The notes below the pieces were generated by a model. That model searched no databases and was not told the origin of the DNA. It was given only the letters and a program-made list of their open reading frames with translations. From Aminobacter aminovorans (lineage in GTDB: Bacteria > Pseudomonadota > Alphaproteobacteria > Rhizobiales > Rhizobiaceae), in NCBI RefSeq assembly GCF_900445235.1, contig NZ_UFSM01000001.1, positions 4,293,501 through 4,357,500 on the forward strand: DNA of 64,000 nucleotides, written 5' to 3'. Position numbers and translations under genes: made by a program. How positions within the stretch are numbered: position 1 is the first letter of the stretch; the number at the start of each line of letters is the position of its first letter. Shown piece after piece: positions 42,383 to 51,076 of this stretch.

Positions 42383-42787
42383 TCAGGCAGTGGCCGCAAC
42401 CGCAGCGGCGCGGCGGATTCCGATGAACTGCAGTTCAGCGAAGACCGCGACCGCCAGCGCCTGGCCCACCACGAAGGCGATGCCGAGTGCATTCGGCGCA
42501 ACCACGCCGCTGAGCAGCAGGCCGAAGCTGCCGACGACCCAGAGAGCGTTGATGGCGATGATGTCGATCATGACAAGCTTCGACACCGTGGCGCGGCGGG
42601 CGATGACCACCAGCATGGCAACGAAAGGCAAAAGGATAAGGCCTGCCCAGAACAGCAGTTCGGCCGGAAGTTCGAGCAGCGGCGACAGCAGAGGCGCACC
42701 GAGCATCATGAGCAGACCGGCCGCGCCGCTGATCAGCGCATCAGCATGGAGGACGCTGCGAAAGAAGGGAGTGACGGTGATCGACAT
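42383..42787 (-). CDS. Four-helix membrane protein of unknown function
   Basis: A 134-aa protein with about four transmembrane segments: ADALISGAAGLLMMLGAPLL, LLFWAGLILLPFVAMLVVIA, LVMIDIIAINALWVVGSFGLL, ALGIAFVVGQALAVAVFAEL. AGGAG lies upstream of ATG 42787. It is divergent from the HTH regulator, which suggests the regulator controls it. Similar small membrane proteins near such regulators exist, but no function is known. Confidence 0.75.
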   Translation of the reverse strand: MSITVTPFFRSVLHADALISGAAGLLMMLGAPLLSPLLELPAELLFWAGLILLPFVAMLVVIARRATVSKLVMIDIIAINALWVVGSFGLLLSGVVAPNALGIAFVVGQALAVAVFAELQFIGIRRAAAVAATA

Positions 42788-42872
42788 GGCGAAAGCTCCT
42801 GTTTCAGCTTGTGGAGGCTGTCTGCGACCGCCTTCCTGAAACCGAACATCCCACCGCCCCCGATCCAAGGCG

Positions 42873-42889
42873 ATTACGCTAGAGGTAAT
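42873..42889. promoter_or_regulatory. Operator candidate in divergent promoter region
   Basis: ATTAC-N7-GTAAT dyad between the divergent membrane-protein and HTH genes, 34-50 bp before the HTH ATG. Short; may be chance. Confidence 0.3.
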
Positions 42890-42922
42890 AGCAATCAGAA
42901 TTCGTTTGCTTAGATTGACGGC

Positions 42923-43717
42923 ATGACAACGACAAAGAACTCCATAGGCGACCTCATCCGCGAATGGCGCACCAGACGGCGCATGAGCCAGCTTGACCTC
43001 GCCATGGAAGCCGAAATCTCGCAGCGGCATCTGAGCTTCATGGAAAGCGGGCGCTCGGCGCCCTCGCGCGACATGGTGCTTCATCTTGCCGAACAGCTCG
43101 AGATCCCACTGCGCCAGCGCAACCAGATGCTGCTCGCCGCCGGTTATGCGCCGAGCTTCAGCGAAAAGCCGCTCGATCACCCTTCGCTGGCGCCGGCCAT
43201 GGAGGCGGTGCGGATGGTGCTGAAGGGGCATGAGCCCTACCCCGCCATCGCAGTCGACCGGCACTGGAACCTGATCGAAGGCAATGCAGCGCTCGGCCCG
43301 ATGCTCGCAGGCGTCGATGCCGCGCTGCTCGAGCCGCCGGTCAATGTGCTCAGGCTCAGCCTGCACCCCAAGGGCGTGGCGCCACGCATCGTCAACCTTC
43401 ATGAATGGCGCTCGCATCTGCTCGAGCGGCTCAAACACCAGAACGACACGGCAGGCGATCCGGTGCTGAAGGCACTGGAGCAGGAGTTGCTGACCTATCC
43501 CGACGGGCCGCGAACCGGGCGCCCGATGCAGGCCGACCCGCTGGCGATCGCCCATCCGCTGCGGCTGCGCGTGGGTGACGATGTGCTGTCCTTCATCAGC
43601 ACGATCACCGTGTTCGGCACGCCGCTCGACGTGACCTTGTCGGAAATCGCCATCGAGTCGTTTTTCCCGGCCGACGAAGAGACGGCAGCACGGCTCAGGT
43701 GCCTGACCGTTCAGTAA
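42923..43717 (+). CDS. XRE-family regulator with MmyB-like ligand domain
   Basis: A 264-aa transcription factor. N-terminal HTH (about residues 8-65): LIREWRTRRRMSQLDLAMEAEISQRHLSFMESGRSAPS. The C-terminal half is an MmyB-like PAS-type ligand domain (AIAVDRHWNLIEGNAA, VNVLRLSLHPKGVAPRI), which in related proteins may bind fatty acids. Divergent from the four-helix membrane protein. Its last 23 bp overlap, antisense, with the end of the Stealth-family gene. Confidence 0.9.
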   Translation: MTTTKNSIGDLIREWRTRRRMSQLDLAMEAEISQRHLSFMESGRSAPSRDMVLHLAEQLEIPLRQRNQMLLAAGYAPSFSEKPLDHPSLAPAMEAVRMVLKGHEPYPAIAVDRHWNLIEGNAALGPMLAGVDAALLEPPVNVLRLSLHPKGVAPRIVNLHEWRSHLLERLKHQNDTAGDPVLKALEQELLTYPDGPRTGRPMQADPLAIAHPLRLRVGDDVLSFISTITVFGTPLDVTLSEIAIESFFPADEETAARLRCLTVQ

Positions 43718-44702
43718 GTTCAAGCCCGATCTCGCGACGAGCCTTTTCGAACGGCGCCGGCTCTGGAAAGATCGCCCCCAGGGCCGCCTGCATCTCCAAA
43801 GCCCTCACCGCAGCGCGTGCATCGTCGTCGATCTCGTCATTGAGGCAGAAGAAGGCTGGCGGCTGCCTGAGCAGTTGTGCCAGCGACCGGCTGAACGCAT
43901 CGTCGTCCCTGACGGCAATGACATGCTCGCAGGTGAGTTTCACCTGCAGCGCGCCATCTGGTCGGCCGCGATCACGCTCGGGAACGGCATTGATGTAGAG
44001 CACCCGCGCCAACCCATCCGTTCGCTGGCGAAAACGATGCCGCGCGGTGCGGCGCAGCCAGAAGCCGAATTTGGCATTCAGCCAGGCCAGTCTGTCGCGT
44101 TCCATCAGCAGCGGGACATGCGGCGGGTAGGACCAGCGCCTGCGGCGGAAGGCCAGGCACAGCAGCAGGTTGTTGAACGCCAGCGTATGCCTGTAGCGGT
44201 CCGCCCACAGGCGAAACCGTGGCAGCCTCGCCGACATGACGTGAAGCCGGGACCTGCCATCGGGGGTGATGAATTCTTCGCGCGGCACGCTTTGGCCGAC
44301 GAAGAAGTCGTCGTTGAAAAGCAGGAAGCGGTCGGCGACGCCTGCCCTGCCGATGCCATGGAGATTGGCCTCGATGGCACTGGAACTGAACACCGGCAGG
44401 CTGGACGGTTCGGCAAAGAAGTCGCCATGCGTGATCAGATTGATGCCGGGATGATCGAGGTCGAGCCATGACGGTACCTGGCCGTTGGTGACGAGGTGAA
44501 TTGTCCGGACCCATGGCAGGTGGAAATGGATCGACCTTAGCGCATAACGCAGCTCGCCATTCTCGCGGTAGCGATAGGGGGCCGGCCTGAGCCAGGGCCG
44601 CTTCGGCCAGTGGCGCAGGAGACTGTCGCGATGGGCAGGGTCGCTGCCGTCGACCCACGGCATGACGACGTCGATGGGGTCGGAAAATTCGTTCAAAGCC
44701 AT
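43695..44702 (-). CDS. Stealth-family (CR1-CR4) sugar-phosphate transferase
   Basis: A 335-aa protein with the four conserved Stealth blocks: IDVVMPWVDGSDPAH (CR1), ELRYALRSIHFHLPWVRTIH plus TNGQVPSWLDL and HGDFF (CR2), VFSSSAIEANLHGI and FLLFNDDFFVGQSV, a His-containing CR3, and the CR4 motif FCLNDEID. Known members transfer hexose-1-phosphate units onto capsular or cell-wall polysaccharides. No capsule genes surround it, so the acceptor is unknown. The EamA gene lies 80 bp upstream on the same strand. Confidence 0.88.
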   Translation of the reverse strand: MALNEFSDPIDVVMPWVDGSDPAHRDSLLRHWPKRPWLRPAPYRYRENGELRYALRSIHFHLPWVRTIHLVTNGQVPSWLDLDHPGINLITHGDFFAEPSSLPVFSSSAIEANLHGIGRAGVADRFLLFNDDFFVGQSVPREEFITPDGRSRLHVMSARLPRFRLWADRYRHTLAFNNLLLCLAFRRRRWSYPPHVPLLMERDRLAWLNAKFGFWLRRTARHRFRQRTDGLARVLYINAVPERDRGRPDGALQVKLTCEHVIAVRDDDAFSRSLAQLLRQPPAFFCLNDEIDDDARAAVRALEMQAALGAIFPEPAPFEKARREIGLELTERSGT

Positions 44703-44782
44703 AGCTCGCCCTTTGACCGGAAATCGGTCGCCTCAGATCATTCCGAGGAGCGGGCAGGCTCCAGATGCATGGTCATCGCCCC

Positions 44783-45730
44783 TTACTGGGGCGACGACGC
44801 TTTCTTGACCGCCTGGCGTTCCAGGCCAAGGCGCTGTTCGCGCCAGATGATGAAGATACCGGCGGCGATGACGATGATGCCGCCGACAAGCGTGTGGATG
44901 GTCGGCAGGTCGCCGAAGACGAGATAGCCGACGGCAATGCCGAGCAGCAGGGATGTGTATTCAAAGGGCGCGACGGTCGACGCCTCGGCATGGCGGTAGG
45001 CCTCGGTCATGAACAGCTGGGCAATGCCGCCGCAGAAGCCACCGGTCACCAGCAGCGCAGTCTGCTGCCAGGTCAGCGACTGCCAGCCGAACGGGATGCT
45101 GAACAGGGCCATGACGCTGGCTGTCAGCGAAAACCACAGCACGATGGTTGCCGTGCGTTCGGTGTGGACGAGGTTGCGCACCAGCAGCATGGCGATGGCC
45201 GACAGGCCCGCGCCGATGATGGCGGCCAGCGCCCCCATCGCTGCCTTGTCGCTGACGCCGCCGGGCGACGTGAACAGCGTCAGGTTGGGCCATGACACGA
45301 TCAACACACCGACGAGACCGACCGCGACCGCGGTCCAGCGATAGGCGCGAACATTTTCGCCAAGGATGAGCGCGCTGAAGACGACGACGAGCAGCGGCTG
45401 GGCATAGTTCAGCGTGATCGCCTCGGGCAGCGGCAACTGCGTCAGTGCGAAGAAGCCGAAGCCCATGGCGGTGACGCCGGCGAGCCCGCGCATGATGTGG
45501 CCGACCGGGCGCTTGGTGACGACCGCCGTGCGCAGTTCGCCACGGCAGGCGAGGAAGACCAGGATCGGAAAGATGGCGAAGAAGGAGCGGTAGAACACGA
45601 TCTGGCCGGCAGGCACCTGGCCGGCCAGCTTGATGGCCGTCGACATGCCGACGAAGATCGCCACTGAAATGACCTTGAGCGCGATACCTGTAAGCGGCGA
45701 CGACGCCGCCTGAACCACGTTTTGCTTCAC
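44783..45730 (-). CDS. EamA-family (DMT superfamily) transporter
   Basis: A 315-aa inner-membrane protein with ten transmembrane segments arranged as two EamA repeats (IALKVISVAIFVGMSTAIKL ... and AAMGALAAIIGAGLSAIAML ...). Landmarks: IVFYRSFFAIFPI, ALTQLPLPEAITLNYAQPLLVVVFSAL, and MTEAYRHAEASTVAPFEYTSLL. Substrate cannot be told. The ATG overlaps the stop of the CoxL-like gene (ATGA), so it is translationally coupled and probably moves a substrate or product of that enzyme, or related compound. Confidence 0.9.
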   Translation of the reverse strand: MKQNVVQAASSPLTGIALKVISVAIFVGMSTAIKLAGQVPAGQIVFYRSFFAIFPILVFLACRGELRTAVVTKRPVGHIMRGLAGVTAMGFGFFALTQLPLPEAITLNYAQPLLVVVFSALILGENVRAYRWTAVAVGLVGVLIVSWPNLTLFTSPGGVSDKAAMGALAAIIGAGLSAIAMLLVRNLVHTERTATIVLWFSLTASVMALFSIPFGWQSLTWQQTALLVTGGFCGGIAQLFMTEAYRHAEASTVAPFEYTSLLLGIAVGYLVFGDLPTIHTLVGGIIVIAAGIFIIWREQRLGLERQAVKKASSPQ

Positions 45731-48036
45731 TGCTGCCGTGCCGCCTCTATCGCCGCCCAGATGCGCAACGGCGTCGCAGGCATTTCAATGTGGGTGATGC
45801 CGTAGGCGCGGTAGAGCGCGTCGGTCACCGCGTTGAGTGCCGCCGGCGTCGCGCCGATGGTCCCCGCCTCGCCCGCGCCCTTCATGCCCATGGCATTGGT
45901 GGTCGAGGGCACGTTGCGCGTCTCGAAATGAAACGACGGCACGCTGTCGGCGCGCGGCATGGTGTAGTCCATGAAGCTGGCCGTCAGCAACTGGCCGTCC
46001 TCGCCGTAGACCGCCTCTTCCTGCAACGCCTGGCCGATGCCCTGAACGACGCCGCCATGGACCTGGCCGGCAAGCAGGATCGGGTTCACCGTAGCGCCGA
46101 AGTCGTCGACGATGGTGTAGGCGATGACCTCTGTCGTGCCGGTTTCCGGATCAATCTCGACTTCGCAGATGTGGGTGCCGTTCGGATAGGTCGCCTCGTC
46201 CTGAACAAATTCGCCCATCGCCTTGAGATCGTCGGGGTTTTTGGCCGCGGCGTGCAGTTCGGCGAAAGCCATGGCGCGGTCGGTGCCGACGATGCGCGCC
46301 TCGCCATTGCCGAGCTCGATGTCGGCGGCAGCGGCCTCGAGTTCGTCGGCGGCGATCCTCTTCAGCTTCTCGGCAAGGGCTGCACCGGCGCGGGATGCAG
46401 AAACGCCGCCGAGCGGGATCGAGCGCGAACCGCCGGTGCCGCCGCCCTTGGCAAGCTGGTCGGTATCGCCCTGGTGAACGCTGATGCTGGCGACGTCGAG
46501 ATTGAGCTTTTCCGAGACGAACTGGGCATAGGCGGTGGCATGGCCCTGGCCGTTGGACTGGGTGCCGATGAAGACCGAAACGGTGCCGTCGGCGTTCAGC
46601 TCGACCCGCGCCGGCTCGGAGCCGGCAAAGGCGCAGGCTTCGATGTAGGTCGCCATGCCTATACCGCGGATTTTTCCACGGGACTGAGCTTCGGCGACGC
46701 GGTCGGGGAAGTTTGCCCAGCCGGCGCGCTGCATCGACAGGTCCATATGGGCCTGGAACTCGCCGACGTCGTAGAGCCGGCCGGTTTGCGTCCGGTACGG
46801 GAACTGCTCGGGGCGGATGAAGTTGCGGCGGCGGATCTCGTCGACCGACAGGCCGAGATCGCGGGCGCAGGCGTCAGTCAGCTTCTCGACCAAGAGCGCT
46901 GCTTCCGGGCGCCCTGCGCCACGATAGGCATCGACAGGACAGGTGTTGGTGTAGACACCCAGGATCGTCACGTCGAGCGCCTGGATGTCGTAGACGCCGG
47001 TCGACATGCTGGCGCCGATATGGGCGATGACAGGGCCATATTGCGAGACATAGGCGCCGAGATTGGAGAGCAGTTCGACGCGCAGGCCGAGAAAACGCCC
47101 GTTCTTGTCCATGGCCATCTCGGCCTTGACGACATTGTCGCGCCCTTGCGCATCGGTGAGGAAGTGCTCGGTTCGGTCGCTCGCCCATTTGACCGGCCGG
47201 CCAAGCCGCCTGGCCGCTTCCAGCACCAGCGCATGTTCGCGGTAGACGAAGGCCTTGGTACCGAAGCCGCCGCCGACATCGGGGGTGACGACGCGCAGCT
47301 TGTCGGCACTGATGCCGAAGACCTGGCCGGTCAGCACCGTGCGCATCGAATGCACGCCTTGCGAACCGGTGGTCAGCACGAAGCGGTCTTCGTCGTCACG
47401 CCATTCGCCGATCGCCGAGCGCGGCTCCATGTAGTTGCAGATCAGGCGGTTGTTGATGAATTCGACGCTGGTGACGTGATCGGCCCTGGCAAAGGCGCTG
47501 TCGGTCTTCGCCTTGTCGCCGAGATGATAGGTGAAGGCGCGGTTGGTGCCGAGTTCCGGCCACACCAGCGGCGCCTCGTCGTCAAGCGCGGTCGCGGTGT
47601 TGGCGGCGGCGTCCTCGCCGTCATAGTCGACTTCGATCAGTTCGGCGGCGTCCTGGGCGAGGGCACGGCTGTCGGCGACGATGAAGGCAACCGCATCGCC
47701 GACATAGTGGACCCGGTCACGGCACAGGATCGGAATGTCGCGCGTCGGCGCGCGCGTGCCGTCAGGCTGCTTCTGCATGACGGTCGACTTAAGATCGCCG
47801 AGATGGGCGACATCGGCACCTGACAGAACCAGCCGCACGCCAGGAGCGGCGCGGGCGTCGTCGAGTGAGCCGATCTTGAAGCTGGCCTTGGCGACGGGCG
47901 AGCGCAAGACATAGCCGTGCAGCTGGGAAGCGGCGGCGATGTCGTCGGTGTAGCGGCCCTTGCCGGTGATGAAGGCGCCGTCTTCTACACGCAATACGGA
48001 CGCGCCCATTCCGAATTTCGGCGTGACGACTGTCAT
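45727..48036 (-). CDS. Form-II CoxL-type molybdenum hydroxylase large subunit
   Basis: A 769-aa catalytic subunit of the xanthine oxidase/CO dehydrogenase superfamily, binding molybdenum-cytosine dinucleotide. N-terminal Ald_Xan_dh domain: LRVEDGAFITGKGRYTDDI and GYVLRSPVAKA. Molybdopterin part: DVGGGFGTK, the active-site loop VDAYRGAGRPEA (AYRGAGR marks form II, not true CO dehydrogenase AYXCSFR), IGTQSNGQGHATAYAQ, and MKGAGEAGTIGATPAA with the catalytic Glu. The medium (FAD) and small (2Fe-2S) subunit genes are not adjacent, so partners come from elsewhere or this is an orphan. Coupled to an EamA transporter. Confidence 0.9.
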   Translation of the reverse strand: MTVVTPKFGMGASVLRVEDGAFITGKGRYTDDIAAASQLHGYVLRSPVAKASFKIGSLDDARAAPGVRLVLSGADVAHLGDLKSTVMQKQPDGTRAPTRDIPILCRDRVHYVGDAVAFIVADSRALAQDAAELIEVDYDGEDAAANTATALDDEAPLVWPELGTNRAFTYHLGDKAKTDSAFARADHVTSVEFINNRLICNYMEPRSAIGEWRDDEDRFVLTTGSQGVHSMRTVLTGQVFGISADKLRVVTPDVGGGFGTKAFVYREHALVLEAARRLGRPVKWASDRTEHFLTDAQGRDNVVKAEMAMDKNGRFLGLRVELLSNLGAYVSQYGPVIAHIGASMSTGVYDIQALDVTILGVYTNTCPVDAYRGAGRPEAALLVEKLTDACARDLGLSVDEIRRRNFIRPEQFPYRTQTGRLYDVGEFQAHMDLSMQRAGWANFPDRVAEAQSRGKIRGIGMATYIEACAFAGSEPARVELNADGTVSVFIGTQSNGQGHATAYAQFVSEKLNLDVASISVHQGDTDQLAKGGGTGGSRSIPLGGVSASRAGAALAEKLKRIAADELEAAAADIELGNGEARIVGTDRAMAFAELHAAAKNPDDLKAMGEFVQDEATYPNGTHICEVEIDPETGTTEVIAYTIVDDFGATVNPILLAGQVHGGVVQGIGQALQEEAVYGEDGQLLTASFMDYTMPRADSVPSFHFETRNVPSTTNAMGMKGAGEAGTIGATPAALNAVTDALYRAYGITHIEMPATPLRIWAAIEAARQQ

Positions 48037-48185
48037 ATCTGCCTCGTGAGGATTGGTGGGGAGCGCAGCGAATGTGCGGTCCTCAACAGTTTTGCCGAGG
48101 GGGCGTTTCGTGTAAAGAGCAGCGGCCGCATATTTATTCTGCCAGCATGCGGCCAGCATCCGGAAGTCGACAGGAAGGCCATCAC

Positions 48186-50831
48186 ATGCGCACTGACACT
48201 GGACAGGTGTTTCGTCTCGAAGACTACCGGCCCAGCGATTACCTGATCCCGAGAACCGAACTCGACTTCCGGCTCGGCGAAGACAGCACCAGGGTGGTGG
48301 CACGGCTGACGATCGAGCGGCGCGCCGGCATAGACAAGCCGGTGCAGCTCGAGCTCGATGGCGACGGCCTGACCATGCGCCGCATCGAGATCGATGGCCA
48401 GGCGGTCGACGCCGCCGACTTCGACGCGACGCCCGACCGGCTGGTCATCCACACGCCGCCGGCATCCGGCCGCTTCACGCTGCTGATCGAGACCGAGCTG
48501 GCGCCCTCGCGCAACGAGGCGCTGATGGGCCTCTACCGCTCGAGCAATGTCTACTGCACCCAGTGCGAGGCCGAGGGCTTCCGCCGCATCACCTATTTTC
48601 TCGACCGACCCGACGTCCTTTCGGTCTACACGGTGCGGATGGAGGCACAGCGTTCCGAGGCGCCGCTGCTGCTCTCCAATGGCAATCCGGTCGAGCATGG
48701 CGACCTCGCCGACGGCTGGCACTATGCCGTGTGGCACGATCCCTTCCCCAAGCCGTCCTATCTGTTTGCGCTGGTCGCCGGCGATCTCGGCTGTATCAAG
48801 GACCGCTTCGTCACCGGTTCCGGCAAGGAAGTGGAACTCGGCATCTATGTCGAGCACGGCAAGGAGAACCAGGCCGGCTACGCCATGGATTCGCTGCGCC
48901 GCTCGATGAAATGGGACGAGGAGGTGTTCGGCTGCGAATACGACCTCGACGTGTTCAACATCGTCGCCGTGTCCGATTTCAACATGGGCGCGATGGAAAA
49001 CAAGGGCCTCAACATCTTCAACGACAAGTATGTGCTTGCCGACGAGGAGACCGCGACGGACACCGATTTCGCCAATATCGAGGCGATCATCGCGCATGAA
49101 TATTTCCACAATTGGACAGGCAACAGAATCACTTGCCGGGACTGGTTCCAGCTCTGCCTCAAGGAAGGCCTGACGGTTTTCCGCGACCACGAGTTCTCCG
49201 CCGACCAGCGTTCGCGGCCGGTCAAGCGCATCGCCGAAGTGCGCACGCTGCGCGCGCACCAGTTCCCCGAGGACCAGGGTCCGCTCGCCCACCCGGTCCG
49301 CCCCAGGCGCTATCGCGAGATCAACAACTTCTACACGCCGACCGTCTACGAAAAGGGCTCGGAAGTGGTGCGCATGATCCGCACCATCCTGGGCGCCGAG
49401 ACCTTCCGCCGTGGCATGGACCTCTATCTCGAGCGTCATGACGGCGATGCCGCCACCATCGAGGATTTCGTCAAGGTGTTCGAGGACGTGTCGGGCCGCG
49501 ACCTGTCGCAATTCGCGCTCTGGTACCACCAGGCCGGCACGCCCAATCTGAGCGTGACGACCAAGCACAGCCCTGCCACCGCCGAGTTCATCATCGAGGT
49601 CGAGCAATCGGTGCCGCCGACGCCGTCGGAAAGCCGCAAGCGGCTGATGCACATCCCGCTTGCTTTCGGCCTGGTCGGCAGCGACGGCAAGGACATGGCC
49701 TTCGGCGCTGTCGAGGGCGCGACCGTCGAGGACGGCGTCATTCATGTCCGCAAGCGCAAGCATGTCGTGACCTTCTCTGGCGTCACCGAGCGGCCGGTGC
49801 TGTCGCTCAATCGCGGCTTCTCGGCGCCGATCACGCTGAGCATCGAGCAGCGCCCGGAAGACCAGATCTTCCTTGCCTCGCATGACAGCGACGCATTCTC
49901 GCGCTGGCAGGCGTTCAACACGCTCCTGACCGACGCGATCGTCGCTGCGTTCAGGAACATCCTCGGCGGCAAGCAACCGAAGTTCGCCACCGAGCTGACG
50001 GGACTGGCCGGACGCATCGCTGTCGACGGCTCGCTCGAGCATGCGTTCCGCGCTTTGGCGCTCGCCCTTCCCGGCGAAGCCGACATCGCCCGCGAGGTCG
50101 GCAAGAACATCGACCCCGATGCCATCTTCGCCGGACGCGAGGCGCTGGCGCGCAGCATCGCGCAGGCCAATGCAGGAGTCTTTTCGCAGCTTTACGACGA
50201 TCTGCTGATGTCCGGTCCGTTCTCGCCGGATGCGGCGAGCGCCGGACGGCGGGCACTGCGCAACACGCTGCTCGACTATCTCGCGATCCTGCCTGACGGC
50301 GCGCAGCGCGCAGCAGCGCATTTCGCTTCGGCCAGCAACATGACCGACCGCGCCGCGGCCCTTGCCGTGCTGGCGCATCGCCATGCCGGCAGCGAGCAAA
50401 CAAAGGCAGCACTTGCCGAATTCGACAAGCGATATCGCGGCGATCCGCTTGTGATGGACAAGTGGTTCATGATCCAGGCGACAGCGCCGGGCGCAGGCGC
50501 GGTCGAGGCGGTGCGGGCGCTGACCGAACATCCGGCCTTCTCGATCGCCAATCCCAACCGGGTGCGCTCGCTGATCGGCGGCTTTGCCAGCGCCAACCAG
50601 ACCGGCTTCCATCGCGCCGACGGCGCCGGCTACACCTTCTTCACCGAGACGGTGCTGACCGTCGAAAAGCGCAACCCGCAGGTCGCGGCGCGCCTGGCAA
50701 CGGCACTCCGCTCGTGGCGTTCGCTCGAGCCGAAGCGCCAGGCCAAGGCGCGCGATGCGTTGCTTGCGATGCAGGCCAAGGAAGGCCTGTCAGCCGACCT
50801 GCGCGACATCATCGAACGCACCCTGGCCTGA
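48186..50831 (+). CDS. pepN: Aminopeptidase N
   Basis: M1-family zinc metalloaminopeptidase of 881 aa. Landmarks: RLEDYRPSDYLIPRTELDF at the start, QCEAEGFRRITYFLDRPD, the GAMEN substrate motif (MGAMENKGLN, about residue 268), zinc site HEYFHNW with His304, Glu305 and His308, then the downstream Glu in LKEGLTVFRDHEFS. The DUF3458-type C-terminal domains are complete. ATG 48186 with AGGAAGG upstream. Cytoplasmic peptide turnover. A long in-frame extension upstream is not supported. Confidence 0.95.
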   Translation: MRTDTGQVFRLEDYRPSDYLIPRTELDFRLGEDSTRVVARLTIERRAGIDKPVQLELDGDGLTMRRIEIDGQAVDAADFDATPDRLVIHTPPASGRFTLLIETELAPSRNEALMGLYRSSNVYCTQCEAEGFRRITYFLDRPDVLSVYTVRMEAQRSEAPLLLSNGNPVEHGDLADGWHYAVWHDPFPKPSYLFALVAGDLGCIKDRFVTGSGKEVELGIYVEHGKENQAGYAMDSLRRSMKWDEEVFGCEYDLDVFNIVAVSDFNMGAMENKGLNIFNDKYVLADEETATDTDFANIEAIIAHEYFHNWTGNRITCRDWFQLCLKEGLTVFRDHEFSADQRSRPVKRIAEVRTLRAHQFPEDQGPLAHPVRPRRYREINNFYTPTVYEKGSEVVRMIRTILGAETFRRGMDLYLERHDGDAATIEDFVKVFEDVSGRDLSQFALWYHQAGTPNLSVTTKHSPATAEFIIEVEQSVPPTPSESRKRLMHIPLAFGLVGSDGKDMAFGAVEGATVEDGVIHVRKRKHVVTFSGVTERPVLSLNRGFSAPITLSIEQRPEDQIFLASHDSDAFSRWQAFNTLLTDAIVAAFRNILGGKQPKFATELTGLAGRIAVDGSLEHAFRALALALPGEADIAREVGKNIDPDAIFAGREALARSIAQANAGVFSQLYDDLLMSGPFSPDAASAGRRALRNTLLDYLAILPDGAQRAAAHFASASNMTDRAAALAVLAHRHAGSEQTKAALAEFDKRYRGDPLVMDKWFMIQATAPGAGAVEAVRALTEHPAFSIANPNRVRSLIGGFASANQTGFHRADGAGYTFFTETVLTVEKRNPQVAARLATALRSWRSLEPKRQAKARDALLAMQAKEGLSADLRDIIERTLA

Positions 50832-50866
50832 TCAGGTCGGGCCGCTCGGGCAACGATATGTCTTCC

Positions 50867-50910
50867 GGAAGGCGGCAGCCCCTGAGATTCAGGCGCTGCC
50901 GCCTTCCTTT
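50867..50910 (+). terminator. Terminator of pepN
   Basis: GGAAGGCGGCAGC pairs perfectly with GCTGCCGCCTTCC over an inner CCTGA/TCAGG stem and is followed by TTT, 36 bp after the stop. Confidence 0.9.
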
Positions 50911-51076
50911 GACGCGCGATAGGCCGCAGCGGATCGGGCTGACTTTTAGTCGAACTTTAATCTTTTTCGCGCCGACCACTGGACAAGGCGAATCAGCTTT
51001 GATTCTTTAGTGACGATTCGGATGTTCGGCGTATGCCGGATCGACCTACCAGGAAACGGGATTTGGGGAGCCATTT

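Noticed and set aside
42383..43723. 446-codon leftward ORF across the HTH regulator
   Set aside because: Most of it is the antisense shadow of the HTH gene; only the last 134 codons from ATG 42787, with their own ribosome site, form a plausible membrane protein.
45727..48036. True aerobic CO dehydrogenase (coxL form I)
   Set aside because: The active-site loop is AYRGAGR, not AYXCSFR, and coxM/coxS are not adjacent.
48072..48185. N-terminal extension of aminopeptidase N
   Set aside because: The extra residues do not look like PepN and overlap the likely divergent promoter region of the CoxL-type gene; ATG 48186 has a good ribosome site and family-like N-terminus.
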